Origin: Turbatrix aceti
Taxonomy: Eukaryota > Nematoda > Chromadorea > Rhabditida > Panagrolaimidae
Assembly (NCBI GenBank): GCA_963969345.1
Contig: OZ017768.1
Location: 8,828,718 to 8,892,717 of the forward strand
DNA: 64,000 bases
Direction: 5' to 3'
The notes beneath the pieces were generated by a model, which saw nothing but the letters and a program-made list of their open reading frames with translations, had not been told where the DNA came from and did no database searches. Both the position numbers and the translations under genes were made by a program. Position 1 is the first letter of the stretch. The number at the start of each line of letters is the position of its first letter. This document shows, piece after piece, positions 1 through 11,457 of the stretch.

Positions 1-229
1 GAGGATTTCCGTTTGTTTTTTCGTTTTTACGCTTTTTTTTTGGGTCGTTTTTTATGTTTTCTTTGACAGTTGCTTTTGTAGATTTGTTTTGTTGATTTTT
101 AATTAATTAATTGACTGGCTGGCAGGAAAAACATTTTTCAAACACTCAAAACAATTTTTTTCACAAAAAAAATGTTTTTTTATTGAATTTTTTGTTGTAC
201 ATTTTGGATCAGTCTGACAGTTTATTTAA

Positions 230-1766
230 TCACGAAGCGTGTGTAACAAAAACATGACTAGTCTTCTTGGAGACCGTGTGGCTGACTTGTGAGTTAGACA
301 TGATCTTGATATCTTTCTTTATCTTGCCGCAGGTGACGAGTGCCAGCGTCCTCCCCCGGTACTCTGTATTGAGAGCCAGGTAGACGAAAAACATGAGCGC
401 GCAGTTGATACAACTGCTCTGCGTCGTGAATTTCATAAAAATCAGTGGAATTGATCCCACCCAGGCGCTCCAAACAAAACAACCATTTGGAAATGCCACA
501 AGCGCTGTCGAGAGTGCCGCAATTGTGGTGTACACTTTGAGCTTATGGATACTCGATGAATTTACCTTTTTCGCTCTCCAGTACGTCATGACGTTCATGA
601 GAAGCGCAACGGTGTAGACTGTGAGGTTGAAGATGTAGTCGAAGAATCCAAAAACGTAGCCGAGCGCTGCCTTCCGTCCGCAGTCCGGTTTGACGTTTTC
701 GGTCGGCCAGGCCACGGATATCGTCGTTGGCACGGCACTGATGGTGATGGATGTCACCACTGCCAGGGCGATTAATTTTAGACTCATGTGGTTCGACGAC
801 GACCAGCGACGGTACACAGATGGCATGGTGACGGCGATGATGCGTTCCAGGGCCATGACCAGCTCGAGCATGGGCGCTGTGAGGTCACCTACAGTGGGAT
901 TTGATAAAAAATGCAAAAAAAGTTGAAATTTGATGACAAATGCCTTCTCGAAAAAAAATTTTTACGCTGCGGGTCTCGAAGCGAAATAGTACCAAACTTT
1001 TTTTTCACTTCAAAACCACAACTTTTGTATGTGTCTTATTTTTTCGACGTTTTTAGGAACCCAATCTAAAAACACAATTTCAAATGATTTTTTTATTTAG
1101 CATCAGTTTTTTTTCCATGGCACAATTTTTGCAAACTATCATAATTTTAGAACATTAGCATAATTGTTTTTAAATTTAACTGTACTTTTGATGTTTTCTG
1201 TTTATTTCACTAAATTTTCAGTTCACAGAAACTGAATCACGATGTTTATTATGCAGGCAATTAAACACAAAAAAGTTACAGTAAACAAACATTTTTTACG
1301 TCCCATGTGGTGTCATGTCGTTGCGTCACGACATAGTTTTTTTTAGTCATTATATTATCTTGTTGCCGATAAAAACTCACCGAAAATCTGTAAAAACAAA
1401 AATGGATGTATGCACTGAACGGAATTCATGATAGGCGTTACGGTGGTTTGGACTGATTCTGCATAGTAGTCTATCCTCCACTTTGCTTCTAGGATGTAGC
1501 TCACAAGCGTACATACGTATACGAATCCGAGGGCTATGACTATCTGAAATGATATTTAAAAATGCTATAATTTTTTTTTTATTAACTGAAAAATTAAAAA
1601 TTTGTCTTACATGAAATTGTTTTTTAAAATTCTTAGTGCTGAGCATAATTGTTAAATGAAACATGACAACAACAAGACAAGGGACGGCGAAAATGATATT
1701 CCAGGCGTACGAATCCAAATTTTCAATGTAGGTTGCAATTTCTTTAGAAGACAGATTTCGAAGCAT
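230..1766 (-). CDS. Serpentine 7TM receptor, Srsx type (copy 1)
   Basis: Three exons: 1766-1611, 1543-1381 and 888-230, joined at GT/AG sites in consistent phase, give 325 residues. Exon 1 holds TM1 (IIFAVPCLVVVMFHLTIML). Exon 3 opens at TM3, with the ER-type motif LVMALERIIAV followed by MPSVYRRW, the form expected of Srsx chemoreceptors rather than classical DRY receptors. TM4-TM7 follow, and TM7 reads SCINCALMFFVYLALNTEYR. The product should sit in the plasma membrane, most likely of sensory cilia, and signal through a G protein; that role comes from the family and no ligand is known. It is a clear paralogue of the receptor at 3174-4257, transcribed divergently, with the exon 1 junction in the same place but one extra intron (1380-889, 492 bp). 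The start was chosen because the ATG directly precedes TM1 and matches the paralogue. No break was seen. Confidence 0.82.
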
Positions 1767-3173
1767 GTTGGGTTACCGGCGAACTCTGAGTAGAAATGAA
1801 AAACATACGAGACTTGAGGAAACGGTTGGTTTCCGCTGGAGGGGGGTATGCGTAAGCATGGCCATAAAAACGCTTCATGATCCTTATTAGGTGCCTGCCC
1901 TCTGACGACCGAGCGCCAGCGCGTGGTGTGGCAAGGTAATCAAGTTATATAAATCGGGAACGTGTGTGCATTATGTGAAGTAAGCGTGATGTTTGTGACC
2001 TTGGGTTAGTATAGAATGTTATTGTCTTGTTCAGGTTCAAATTGTGGACAGTGTTCGCGAACAAACGCGAACACCGAAATGGCGAAGCATTATGTACCGT
2101 GATTTTCAGATAAGATAGGTGCATGATAATTTTATTACGCATGGTTCAGCCGACTTTGTGTGCAAAATTCAAAAAAATATTTGTAATATTTGTTATTTTA
2201 AAAAAATCGAGTACGAGCCAGCTTGCAAAATTTCTGTACAAACCCTGTACAAACGATCTTTTCATTCAAAATATAAAAAACAAATTGCCATTTTTTTCTA
2301 TTATGATCCTTTATTTTTCAATTTATGGACCTATTTTGTTTTTTTATCTGTTTGGAAAATTAAGAACTGTTAGCGAACAAACATTTTTTTGCATAATTAT
2401 CTGCTTGGTAACACATTCGAACGTTCTCCTATTTCAGAATCTAAATTATATAATACTAAATTTGCTAAATTTAGTTGCTTCTGACGACACAAATTTCATT
2501 TATTCTTGCTTAAACTTGTATTTACCGTAACCCATAGATACCTGTGATCATAAATGGCATCGGCAATTTATGTGACTCACGCTGCAGCTTCTGACGACGA
2601 CTGTGCATACTTTGCTCTGTGTGTTCTCCATAAACGTATCATTTAACATTAAATTCCGATGTAAATAACGTTAATGGATACCATTTCACTTTTTTTGCCT
2701 TACAATTTTATATCTATTTGCTAGTTTATTTGCAAGCTTTTACGTGAAAATCATGTAATGGATACTGCCATTCTAAATGAGGATCAGAGAACACAGTTGT
2801 ACAGGTAATCGGAAAAGCAGAAGACACAAACACGTGTTTTGATAACACCTTTTGAAGTGTTCATATTCATTGGTTTTTGAACTTGGACATGGCATTTCTC
2901 AAAACTACGCATTGCACAACAGGTAATGCGCACATAGACAGGTAAAGGTAGTAGTTATTTTTTTGCTCACGCCTCTTATTTTTATGAAAAGCTACCATAG
3001 GTGCTTGGCCGCGCTTTAATGATATCAAACAGGCTGTGCAAGCCGGTAAATTGCCGCCTTCTCTTCTGTATTTGACAATTCTGAGTGTATCTGTCCTTAA
3101 AAGTACGCGTTTGTCCTGTTCTTTATTTCTCACACATACACGTACACCTGGTTGAATGCCATCTTTGTCTTGA
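1767..3173. promoter_or_regulatory. Divergent intergenic region between two Srsx genes
   Basis: This 1.4 kb spacer separates the start codons of two head-to-head paralogous receptors, so both promoters should lie here. It is AT-rich, with frequent T and A runs, and contains no convincing exon. No promoter element can be named from the sequence alone. Confidence 0.4.
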
Positions 3174-4257
3174 ATGATCATGGAAGACGGCGTTGTTTAC
3201 GAAAATCTAACCGAAAGCCTGGCTGCTGTGTTTCGAGGAAGTGTAACACCGTATACAGGTACCATTGTTTTGAGTACCGCGTGCATTGTCATTGTGCTAT
3301 GTCATATTGCGATTATGTTGAGCACTAAAAAGTTTCGACAGAATTATCAGGTTTGGTTTTTTAAGCTTTTTTAAGTTCACAGAAGTTATAATTTAGATAG
3401 CCATAGCTCTAAGCTTTACGTACATCTTTACACTCTCCAGTTTTACCCTCGAAGCAAGCACCCGAATAAAATTTTACCTGGACTCGGTCGAAATCATGGC
3501 GGTACCGGTTGTGAGTTCCAGGGACTGTATAAAAACCTGGATCCTATTTCAAGCCTTTGGCGACATCTCGGCGCCTTTGTTAGAATTCCTCATGGCCATG
3601 GAACGTTTTCTCGCCGTTTTTTCTCCAATGTTCTACCGACGGGTCCTCGCCGACCATAAAGCAACATTCTTCTGGATTTCTTTTGCTATGATTTTTGCAC
3701 TTGTCAGTGTCTTTGTACCGACAGGGATATCTTTTTTCGTCCCCCAGGCAAATGTCAAATACGACTGCGGACGAAAAGCTGCTCTCGGCTACGAATTCGG
3801 CCTCTGCGATTACGCTTTCTGTATGACAGTTCATACTGTAGCTTTTGCACTGAACTTGTTCACCTTCATCAAAGCAAGAGGCATCCGACAGTCTTCAGCA
3901 AATTACAAAAAGCTCAAAGTGTACACCTGCATTTCTGGACTCTCGACTGCGCTAATCGCGTTCCCGAACGCGTGTTCCTTTTACTCGGCATTCGTTGCCC
4001 TGCCTCCGCAGGTATTCATGAAATACACAAATCAAATGAGCTGCGCAAACTGCGTGCTCATGATTATTATCTACTTCATCATGAACCCTGACTACCGGAA
4101 ACGATGCCTCGCAGGTATCACCTGTGGACACGTCGACGTTCTGCCTTCATTCATGGTGCCAGCCGTGACCAGCACTATCGATGCCAAACAAATTGTATCT
4201 ACGGTTGGAAAAAGCACCATGCTTGTCACTCTTTCGCCCAATGCCAATGACAAATAA
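3174..4257 (+). CDS. Serpentine 7TM receptor, Srsx type (copy 2)
   Basis: Two exons, 3174-3350 and 3397-4257, with a 46 bp intron ending in ATTTAG, encode 345 residues. Two ATGs (3174 and 3180) are in frame; the first is used here. TM1 is TIVLSTACIVIVLCHIAIML. TM3 carries LLEFLMAMERFLAVFSPMFYRR, the ER motif and following proline-tyrosine pattern of Srsx receptors. Residues CGRKAALGYEFG before TM5 and LIAFPNACSFYSAF in TM6 are shared with the divergent copy at 230-1766. TM7 ends in IIYFIMNPDYRKRC, followed by a cytoplasmic tail of roughly 55 residues. By family, it is a plasma-membrane chemosensory GPCR. The frame is undamaged. The second exon equals exons 2 and 3 of copy 1 joined, so one intron was lost here or gained there. 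Confidence 0.85.
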
Positions 4258-5327
4258 CAGTTTTTCCTTCCCGCAAGGGTTTTTTTATCCGTTAAATGGG
4301 TTACAACAACCAGACAACTTTCTTATCGCACGTCGAATAAATGTTGACGACCTTATTGCGACTGAACGTAATCGAGTTTCACAGCCTTCGGAGTGCGTGA
4401 TTTATCGTAATTGTTTACTGCGCATTTGAAACTTTCATATTAACATTTTTTTTTGCTTTTTTTATCCAAATTACACCTACTCTTCTAGACAAGGTTACAA
4501 TGTTGTTCTTGGCGGCAACATTGTAACTTTGTGTCCGATGTAATGGAAGTGTAGTAAGTGGGGAGTATTAAAATTAAAAACAAGGTACACTATATTTGTC
4601 CCAAAAACACAGCGTCATAATTTTTATTTTTGCAGAATATACAGTAATAAGGAAGAAGCCATATCACAAAAACGTGACAACTTGAGAAAAAAAACATATG
4701 CTACACCTGGTGTGAAAGTCCTTTCAGGACTTTAAAAGCTGGGGAACTATGGTCACGATAGTTCCCACGCGACGCGAAACTTTAGATGTATGAGCTCGCA
4801 CGCTGCACTCAATTTACATACTTTGCCAATATACATACATCAGCATGAGCAGTGCAGCACACATCAGTGTAACATTTGAAAAAAATTAATAAAAATTATC
4901 TGATTTGCGATACAAGATGGTTGAAATTAACCATCTTGTATTAAAAAAAAACAAAATAATTTATAATACAGGTCTGCAGTTGTTCAAAGAATGCATAGTT
5001 GCAATTTTTGATTTGGGATTTCAGTTCATTTTGTTGTAAACTATACCAGGTAGATTGGCGAAAAGGGAATTCCCATGGGAATCCCATGGCAAATATCCCG
5101 GGAAATATCTCGGAATTCCTATCCATCACGGGATAATTCCTCAAAAAATTTTGAAAATGCACGACCCCACTTATAAAATAAATAATCGCGTGATTATTCC
5201 TTTCTAAATAATGGAAGAATCAGATATACGATTTTTGCTATTGATAAAAGAGTATTCCTTTGAGGGAAAAACATGGCATCAAAAAATTTTTAGTATGAGC
5301 AGGTCGACAATTTTTTTTTGCTTGTCT
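4258..5327. other. Gene-free spacer with three short hairpins
   Basis: No credible exon is present. Three perfect inverted repeats stand out: a 12 bp stem near 4493-4530 (GTTACAATGTTG and its complement), a 9 bp stem near 4742-4768 (GGGAACTAT), and a 13 bp stem with a 6-base loop at 4910-4941 (ATACAAGATGGTT). They may be 3' processing structures of the upstream receptor or remnants of small hairpin elements. Around 5060-5130 there are imperfect palindromes built on TTCCCATGGGAA. Confidence 0.45.
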
Positions 5328-5593
5328 GAAATTTACGGATTGGCTGAATTTTGAATGATCAATTCGTTTCAAACATTTTTTTCTTCATTATGGTATTGTA
5401 ACATTGTCTAATTTTTAGTAATTAGAAAATTTACGGTATAACATAAGTCGATTTTTTAGATTGGCTGGTCAGAAAAATTCTGCATGCACTTTTCGTATGT
5501 TTTTCAACTTCTCTTGCGCACCGATCTTTGCAATTCAGGTCAAGACCGCGTAGCAGAGGATTTTTAAACCCTAGATTTCAGTCAAAATCCGTA

Positions 5594-5664
5594 GCATCGG
5601 TGGTTCAGTGGTAGAATGCTCGCCTGCCACGCGGGCGGCCCGGGTTCGATTCCCGGCCGATGCA
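5594..5664 (+). tRNA. tRNA-Gly (anticodon GCC)
   Basis: A 71-base gene folds into a full cloverleaf: acceptor GCATCGG pairs with CCGATGC, the anticodon loop reads CTGCCAC, and the T arm contains GGTTCGATTCC. There is no intron. A T-run pol III stop follows five bases after the 3' end. It inserts glycine at GGC and GGT codons. An identical inverted copy is at 17776-17846. Confidence 0.97.
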
Positions 5665-5916
5665 AGCTCTTTTTGGCATTTTCATCGAGAAATCATAATT
5701 TTTTTGTTTGGAATTATCTATTTTTACAATTTTTGAACATTTTGTACAATTTGTGGCCTGTGGTGCGAACAATGTACACGACCAACTAGTTGTCTTACCA
5801 CTGCCAGCAGTTGGATACTCTGTGCGTTGCAACCAGCCACCTGCAGCTGGCAGCAAGGTACCCCTTCCGACGCACACGCGCTGACATTCAAAGGATCCCA
5901 CCGTCCGTGTAGAACC

Positions 5917-6035
5917 GCTTGGGGTCATACCACCGTGAAAAGACGCCATCCCGTCCGATCTGGCAAGTCAAACACGGTCGGGCTCAGTTAGTACTTGGAT
6001 CGGAGACGTCCTGGGAATCCTGGGTGCCCCAAGCT
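5917..6035 (+). rRNA. 5S ribosomal RNA
   Basis: About 119 bases from GCTTGGGG to CCCCAAGC, which pair to form helix I. The interior contains the standard 5S stretches CGCCATCCCGTCCGATCTGG and AGTTAGTACTTGGATCGGAG, which include the internal pol III promoter region. A T run follows as terminator. Just after it a second GCTTGGGGCAC lies in the same orientation, like the beginning of another 5S unit, so the gene may descend from a tandem array. It is transcribed by pol III and enters the large ribosomal subunit. The partner is at 17405-17523. Confidence 0.93.
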
Positions 6036-6214
6036 TTTTCATGTTGCTTGGGGCACCCGGCAAAATGAGCCTTCTCAATTTGATAGCCTTCTCAATTTGT
6101 TGACATCATAAAGAACAAATGCTAATTTTTTCTCACAGTACAATATATCACTTGGTTATTAATTTATTTACCGTTTTGCGGCAGGCATTAAGATACCAAA
6201 AGTTATCATAACTT

Positions 6215-7640
6215 TCACCTCATAATCATATTAGATGAATAGTACTTAACCTTTGTCAAAGTTGATAAAGTCTTATAAATTGCAAACAAAGAACAAGGTA
6301 TAACGTAATACAAACACAAATAAATACTCATTGGTATAGATTTCACAAAACGTTTTACTGGATTGGAAGACGGTTGCGATAAGAATCTCGTCAACCACAA
6401 AGATCCAAATAACTTTTCTCTCCAACATTTGCAAACAACGTAAGGAGCAAGAAGAGATGTCATAGAGAGATATCTACAGATGAATAGAACTTGACTTATA
6501 ATTTGTATACTTAAAATTGACAAATCATTATAAAAATAGCCGTAAGCAAAATAAGCTGTACAAAACGAAAAATATAAACCTATAAAAATGGAGGTTTGAA
6601 TAAGAAGCCTATTTTCAACGCTTCGTCGTTCCGCCGAAACCTGTTGCAAGTTTTTTGAACGAAATCGACTGGCTAAACCTGCTGTGATGCAAAAAATTAA
6701 GGATGGTAGCATAGTACTTATTGTTGCCACTGCAGACACTTTTTCGAACCATTGTTCCATATTCTCATAATGAAGGTCAAAATATTTTTCGTATTCAATA
6801 AGACGATGCCAGTCGGATACGACGGGGAGCCCTATGAGTACAGGACAAAAAAACATAAATACAATGTATCCTACTGTAGTCCATTTGCTCCAAAGTGTTT
6901 TCATACGCCGCCACAAAATTACGGCTGAAAGTGTATTTTAAAACTTTTAAGTTAAAAAAATGAACAATTCAAACCTGTGAATCTGTTGAAAGACATTAAC
7001 ATGAACCAAATTCCATTGAATATTTCTTTGTACTTATAAATCCCAAAAAATAATCGTAAATAACGTTCAGTATTAAAAATCTCAGCAGTTTCAGAAACAG
7101 TGTTAAGGACAATACCCGTTATGAAGAGAGCAAAATACGGTGTCTTTATCGTACTATTTTTTGTAAAAAACTGTTTTAACAAAAAAAATCCTATAATGAT
7201 GAAAAAAATTGTATTGCAATAATAATAGAAATATAAAAAGTAAAAATTGAAAATCAAGAAAGTATACAAAACCGGCGAGAAAATATAAAATTCAATTTCC
7301 CCGCTTTCATACAAATCCACATAGTCCCAGTCCGTGGATTTGTATGAAAACAAATCTGTTTCTTTAACCGAATCTAACAGAATTTGACACAATATGTTGC
7401 TAGTTTGATCATCAGGAAGAAGAAAAGTACCAGCAGTTTGATCCCAGTCAGGTTTGTCAAAGTAATATCCTATTCTTGCAAAGACACCGGAGTTGTTAAA
7501 CCCGAAAAGATTCATTGTGAATGGTGATCCGTCAATCCATTCAAAGTTATCAGAGAAGGCATCATCTGATGTGTTGCATGGAACGTACAATCCAATAAAG
7601 GCAGGATTTTCGTATTTCAGATACTTGTAGTAATATTTGA
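6215..7640 (-). pseudogene. CTLD-7TM receptor copy A, lacks exon 1
   Basis: Exon 2 (7640-6975) and exon 3 (6924-6215) are open and spliceable. They encode the second half of a C-type-lectin-like domain (FIGLYVPCN, FEWIDGS, W..P) and a complete serpentine receptor (NRFTA across the exon 2/3 join, then SLLAPYVVCKCW in the last helix). Exon 1, with the signal peptide and first half of the lectin domain, is missing: immediately before the exon 2 acceptor the sequence turns into the middle of exon 3 of copy B. The gene is therefore 5' truncated and part of a B-A chimera. The acceptor TTGCAG survives, so a chimeric transcript is possible. Its near twin F (15477-17249) has exon 1 but a broken exon 3. 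Confidence 0.75.
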
Positions 7641-7646
7641 CTGCAA

Positions 7647-9158
7647 TTTTCAGCGCTTCGTCGTTCCGCCGAAACCTGTTGCAAGTGTTTTGAACGAAAT
7701 CGACTGGCTAAACCAGCAGAGATACAAAAAAATAAAGATATCACCATAGTAAACATAATTAACAATGAATTTGCTTTAGTCATCCATAAATCCAGGTTCT
7801 GATATTTCACGTCATAAAAATAGTTTTGTTCAACGAGATAGTGCCAGTCGGATACAACGGGTAACATTATTAGAACAGGACACAACTTTAGCCTACGTTT
7901 GACAGGGTGGCCAGCCCGGGTGTCAAACGGCGCTTTCAATTCTTACACTTGCGCTGCTCCCGAATGCGATCGCGAGCGCAAGCTGCCGTCGCGGACAGCA
8001 GAGGCGGAATAAAACCGACCGTCCGCTAGGCGTGCAAGAATGAAGACTGAAAACAATGTATCCTACTGTAAACCATTTGCTCCATAACGTGTTCATACGA
8101 CGCCACAAAATTACGGCTGAAAATGATTTTTTGAAAATGTAAACTTAAAAAATGTAAAAATATATTTACTACTTACCTGTGAATCTGTTGAATGACATTA
8201 ACATGAACCAAATTCCATTTAACATTTGTTTATACAACTCAATCGTTGGATAAAGTCGTTCATAACGGATAATGCGAAAAACCCAAGCAGTATCACAAAT
8301 AGGGTTGTAGATAACACCTGTTATGAACAGAGCAAAATACGGTGTTTTCATCGTACTATTTTTCGTAAAAATCTGTTTTAACATAAAAAGCCCTATAATC
8401 ATGAAAAAAATTGTGTTACATCGTACAAAAGCGTACAAGAAATAATCAATAAAAGATAAAAGAACGTACAAAACTGGCAAATAAAGGTAATACTCAATAT
8501 CCCCGTTTTCATAATAATTCACATAATCCCAGTCCGTATACGTACTGACATTATCTACAGAAAACAAATCTGTTTCTTGATCTGAACTCAACAGAATTTG
8601 GCATAATATATTACTACGTTGAGTATCAGGATGAAAGAAAGTACCATTACTTTGATCCCAGTTAGGTTCGTCCCAGTAATTGCCTATTCCAGCAAAAACC
8701 CCGGGGACGTTGAATTTGAAAAGATTCATTGTAAGTGATGATCCGTCGATCCACTCATAGTTATCAGAAGTATTATCATTTGATTTGTTGCATGGAACGT
8801 ATAGTCCAATGTAAGCCGCATTATAGTAGTTGTGGTACTTGTAGTAATACTTAACTGCAATTAAAAAATAATTATATGTATATCATGATATGTCATAATA
8901 AAGCTTACAAAGCATTGTGTTTTCTGTCTCGGATTCGATAACAACAGGAGTTGATTCATTGTGAAGAAATTGACATGCTGCCGGGTAGTTACAGCGATCC
9001 AGATGCGTACCGGGTATATGAACGTTTGCGTAGCACTTGGACACGTTGTTTATGGTGGCATTGAGATAGAAGGCAGGGGGACACTGCGAAACAGAGAATA
9101 CAAAAACGATTAAATAGCTTTGCACGCATAATGCCAAAACCATAAACAAGAGTTTCAT
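7647..9158 (-). pseudogene. CTLD-7TM receptor copy B, interrupted and 3' truncated
   Basis: Exon 1 (9158-8909) and exon 2 (8854-8177) are intact and almost identical to copy C: signal peptide, lectin-like domain and first membrane helices. Exon 3 starts correctly at 8116, but a GC-rich block (7886-8047) interrupts it and brings in a stop. The rest of exon 3 runs only to AERRSAEN, where it joins the acceptor of copy A exon 2 near 7647. The last helices and the tail are lost. If translated, it would give a receptor cut in TM4. Sequence identity with copy C implies that duplication and damage are recent. Confidence 0.8.
7886..8047. mobile_element. 162 bp GC-rich insertion in copy B exon 3
   Basis: Alignment with copy C (near 12098-12103) shows this block replacing about five bases between CACAA and TGAAAACAATG. 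It is strikingly GC-rich for the locus and holds two internal hairpins, one with GTTTGACA/TGTCAAAC arms and one with CTTGCGCT/AGCGCAAG arms. No terminal repeats or target duplication are evident, so its origin (small element, filler DNA or foreign fragment) is unknown. Confidence 0.6.
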
Positions 9159-9666
9159 GTTTCTTAACAGAAGTATAAATGATATTATGATTTTTATCAG
9201 TGCTCCAAGCTTTGTAAAAGTGTAAATAGTCAGTGTGCTGCCACTAAGTTGCAATATATTGCTTATAAGATATGCTATATTGCTTATAAGATATTGCTTT
9301 TAAGATAATTATCATAGATACAAACCATAGAAAATGTAGCTGTTTGCAGCTGTTGTGAGTTGATTTAAGAATAAGGTGAAGGTAAGAATACAACAGTTTT
9401 ACTGGTTGGTTTGTAAGTATAACTTTTACCAACATCGTTTTTAAAGCAAATTAATACTGTATTTAGTGCCGTCATTGAACTCGTACTAAATACGATGCCA
9501 GACAAGAAGTCGAAAACATGCTACCGACTGAACATGCCCGGGCATCATTGAAGTAGACCCGCGCATACCATGTTTGATTTCAAGTGTCAACCAGGCATGT
9601 CAAAAGGGCCACCGTCGAGGGCCCCCGTGAGCCCTGGTCCCCCGTAGTTTTGGCCTCGGCCCCCAT

Positions 9667-9762
9667 ATAGAAAGCAGGAGGACACTGCAGAACGGAAATC
9701 ACAAAAACGTATTGAAAGTTTTGAAGGCATAATGTTAAAACCATAATCATGATCAGTTTCAT
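9667..9762 (-). pseudogene. CTLD-7TM copy D, exon 1 remnant
   Basis: Starting at the ATG at 9762, the frame reads a signal peptide (MKLIMIMVLTLCLQNFQYVF) and then LQCPPAFYMG, matching the start of exon 1 in copies B, C and F. After about 32 codons the sequence passes into a GC-rich block near 9588-9668 that recurs next to copy C at 13580-13663. The remainder of the exon is absent. Confidence 0.7.
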
Positions 9763-10293
9763 GCTTTTTGAGCAATAAAAGTCGCTTTGTTGTATGTACT
9801 CGAATTCCAAAATGTCAACGTAAAGTGATAAATGAAAACAAACCGTAGGAAATGTAGCTGTTTGCAGCTCTTATCCTGCTAACTGCCCGATAGAATTACT
9901 ATTTTGTCACCACCATTTTGTGTACCACCAAGAATGATGTGTCCGTATTTGTCGTATTTCAAATGTCAATGACGTTTCTCAAGTGACGTCTATTTTGTTT
10001 TCATTATGTTTTTTTTTATTTATCCTACCAAAAACTCTGTGAGCTTTTTATTAAAAATATAGTGCGAAGATAAGCAAAGCAAATACAGTTCAATCATTTT
10101 TTTTAGTTCATCGCACTCTCAGTACCTCTGCCTCGGTTAAATAAAACATACAGAAATTGTTTTGTCAACCAGTTTGAATCATCGAATTCAGCATATTGCC
10201 TGCACAATGTTTCATCTCATGTCAGGGAAATTGTACTTTTAGTTCATTTTTATTTATTTTTGTACTTGTTGTATTTTTGAACACTATTGAACA

Positions 10294-10431
10294 CTATAGG
10301 TTGTATATAACCAATCTACCGTATTTGGTCAATCGATATAAATGATTAAGAGTGAGAGGTGACCCGTCGACCCATTCAAAGTTGTCGAGCAAGCCATTTC
10401 TCAATTTACTGCACGGAATGTATAAGCCTAT
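10294..10431 (-). pseudogene. CTLD-7TM copy D/E-like exon 2 remnant
   Basis: Encodes GLYIPCSKLRNGLLDNFEW and VDGSPLTLNHLYRLTKYGRL, nearly identical to copy E at about 14695-14812, then ends in a stop. The 5' side (window right) breaks off into a hairpin-element relic at about 10432. This is a dead fragment of the second lectin-domain exon. Confidence 0.72.
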
Positions 10432-11230
10432 ATTTAGGACCGTCCGACACAGGCATTTTACAACTTCCGATATTTTGTGCCATAGTTGTTGGCATTTATA
10501 GGGAGGGTCAACTTTTCGGTATATCACATTTTACAGATGCCGCATTCCGGAGATACGGCTTCTGCAATTTTCGACGTCAAATTTTCAAATTGCTTCAAAA
10601 ATGCTGATTTTTTGGTTAGGGACGTTTCTTGCCTCGAGAAATCGCTAGCCGTATTCAGATTTCCCAAAAAACAGCTGACTTTTTTGAAATTCTTGATTTT
10701 AGGTGTTTGCGGTCACTTTTTTGGCTGCAGCATCCGTATTTTTGCCGATCGGAAGGTAATGATTCCTCTATATTAAAGCCCCTTCTTTTCTCTATCCCTG
10801 GGGTTATCTCATAAAAATACTGGAGGTTGCCAAAATTGTGAACGGGGGCCGTGTTTAGCTTCAACTTGATGGAAAAGGAGGGAAAAAGCAAAAATGAAGC
10901 TGCAGCTTCACCTTATTTTTTCGAAAGAGCTGTGTTCAAAAAAATGCCCTGCAGCCAATAATATAGTTTTTTGCTTACGGTCTTTTCGATAGGATGTATT
11001 ATGTCCCAAAGATTGTTTTAAGCCACTCGCGGCATTTGTTCGACAATTTTGCGCGGCGCTGCAGGCGATAAAAATTATAAAACTTTAAAATGACTTTTAA
11101 AAAAAAGCATCGATTGATTTTTTTAAAGCTCTCGTAATTTTTTTCACTAGACCTGTAAGAATCTGTATGCCAAATATGGGACATATCTTACGTGCTTTGA
11201 TCGAGATCCGGCACAAAATGATTAAAAATG
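10432..11230. repeat. Decayed half of a TTAA hairpin element
   Basis: Blocks such as TGTCCCAAAGATTG, GGCATTTTACA...GATATTTTGTGCC and GTTCAAAAAAATGCCCTGCAGCC match the arm and centre of the hairpin element at 28867-30234 at low identity. Only one arm is recognisable. The open frames here have no coding character. Confidence 0.55.
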
Positions 11231-11457
11231 CGCAATTGGTAAAATAATGAAGAAACTCTTGAAATAAGGATCAAAAAAAGGAAAAGGGCAAAACAACAAG
11301 ATTGACTACCTCGGTAACATTTTCTTGGTATACCTCGGTAAAACTTTGATTACCGCGGTAAAATTTTTACCGAAGTAGAAATATTTTTCCTGTCGATTTG
11401 CAACGACAACATTTTTTATTTAGCATTTTTTATGAAGAATTCAAACATTTATTCATA

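Larger units (their letters stand above)
5328..7655. repeat. Left arm of ~2.3 kb inverted duplication
   Basis: The arm contains, in order, a tRNA-Gly, a 5S rRNA gene and receptor copy A. The reverse complement of the same series lies at 15777-18112, with near-identical exons and RNA genes and a more diverged stretch between the 5S gene and the receptor. The outer limit is visible where homology stops near GAAATTTACGGAT; the inner limit is the acceptor of receptor exon 2. Confidence 0.85.

Noticed and set aside
2867..3181. 104-codon minus-strand open frame upstream of Srsx copy 2
   Set aside because: It covers the promoter of the plus-strand receptor, has no domain, signal or splice support, and its composition is not coding-like.
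5605..5949. Open frame across the left tRNA-Gly and 5S rRNA genes (and its twin at 17491-17835)
   Set aside because: Both exist only because structured RNA genes lack stops in one frame; the RNA genes explain the sequence.
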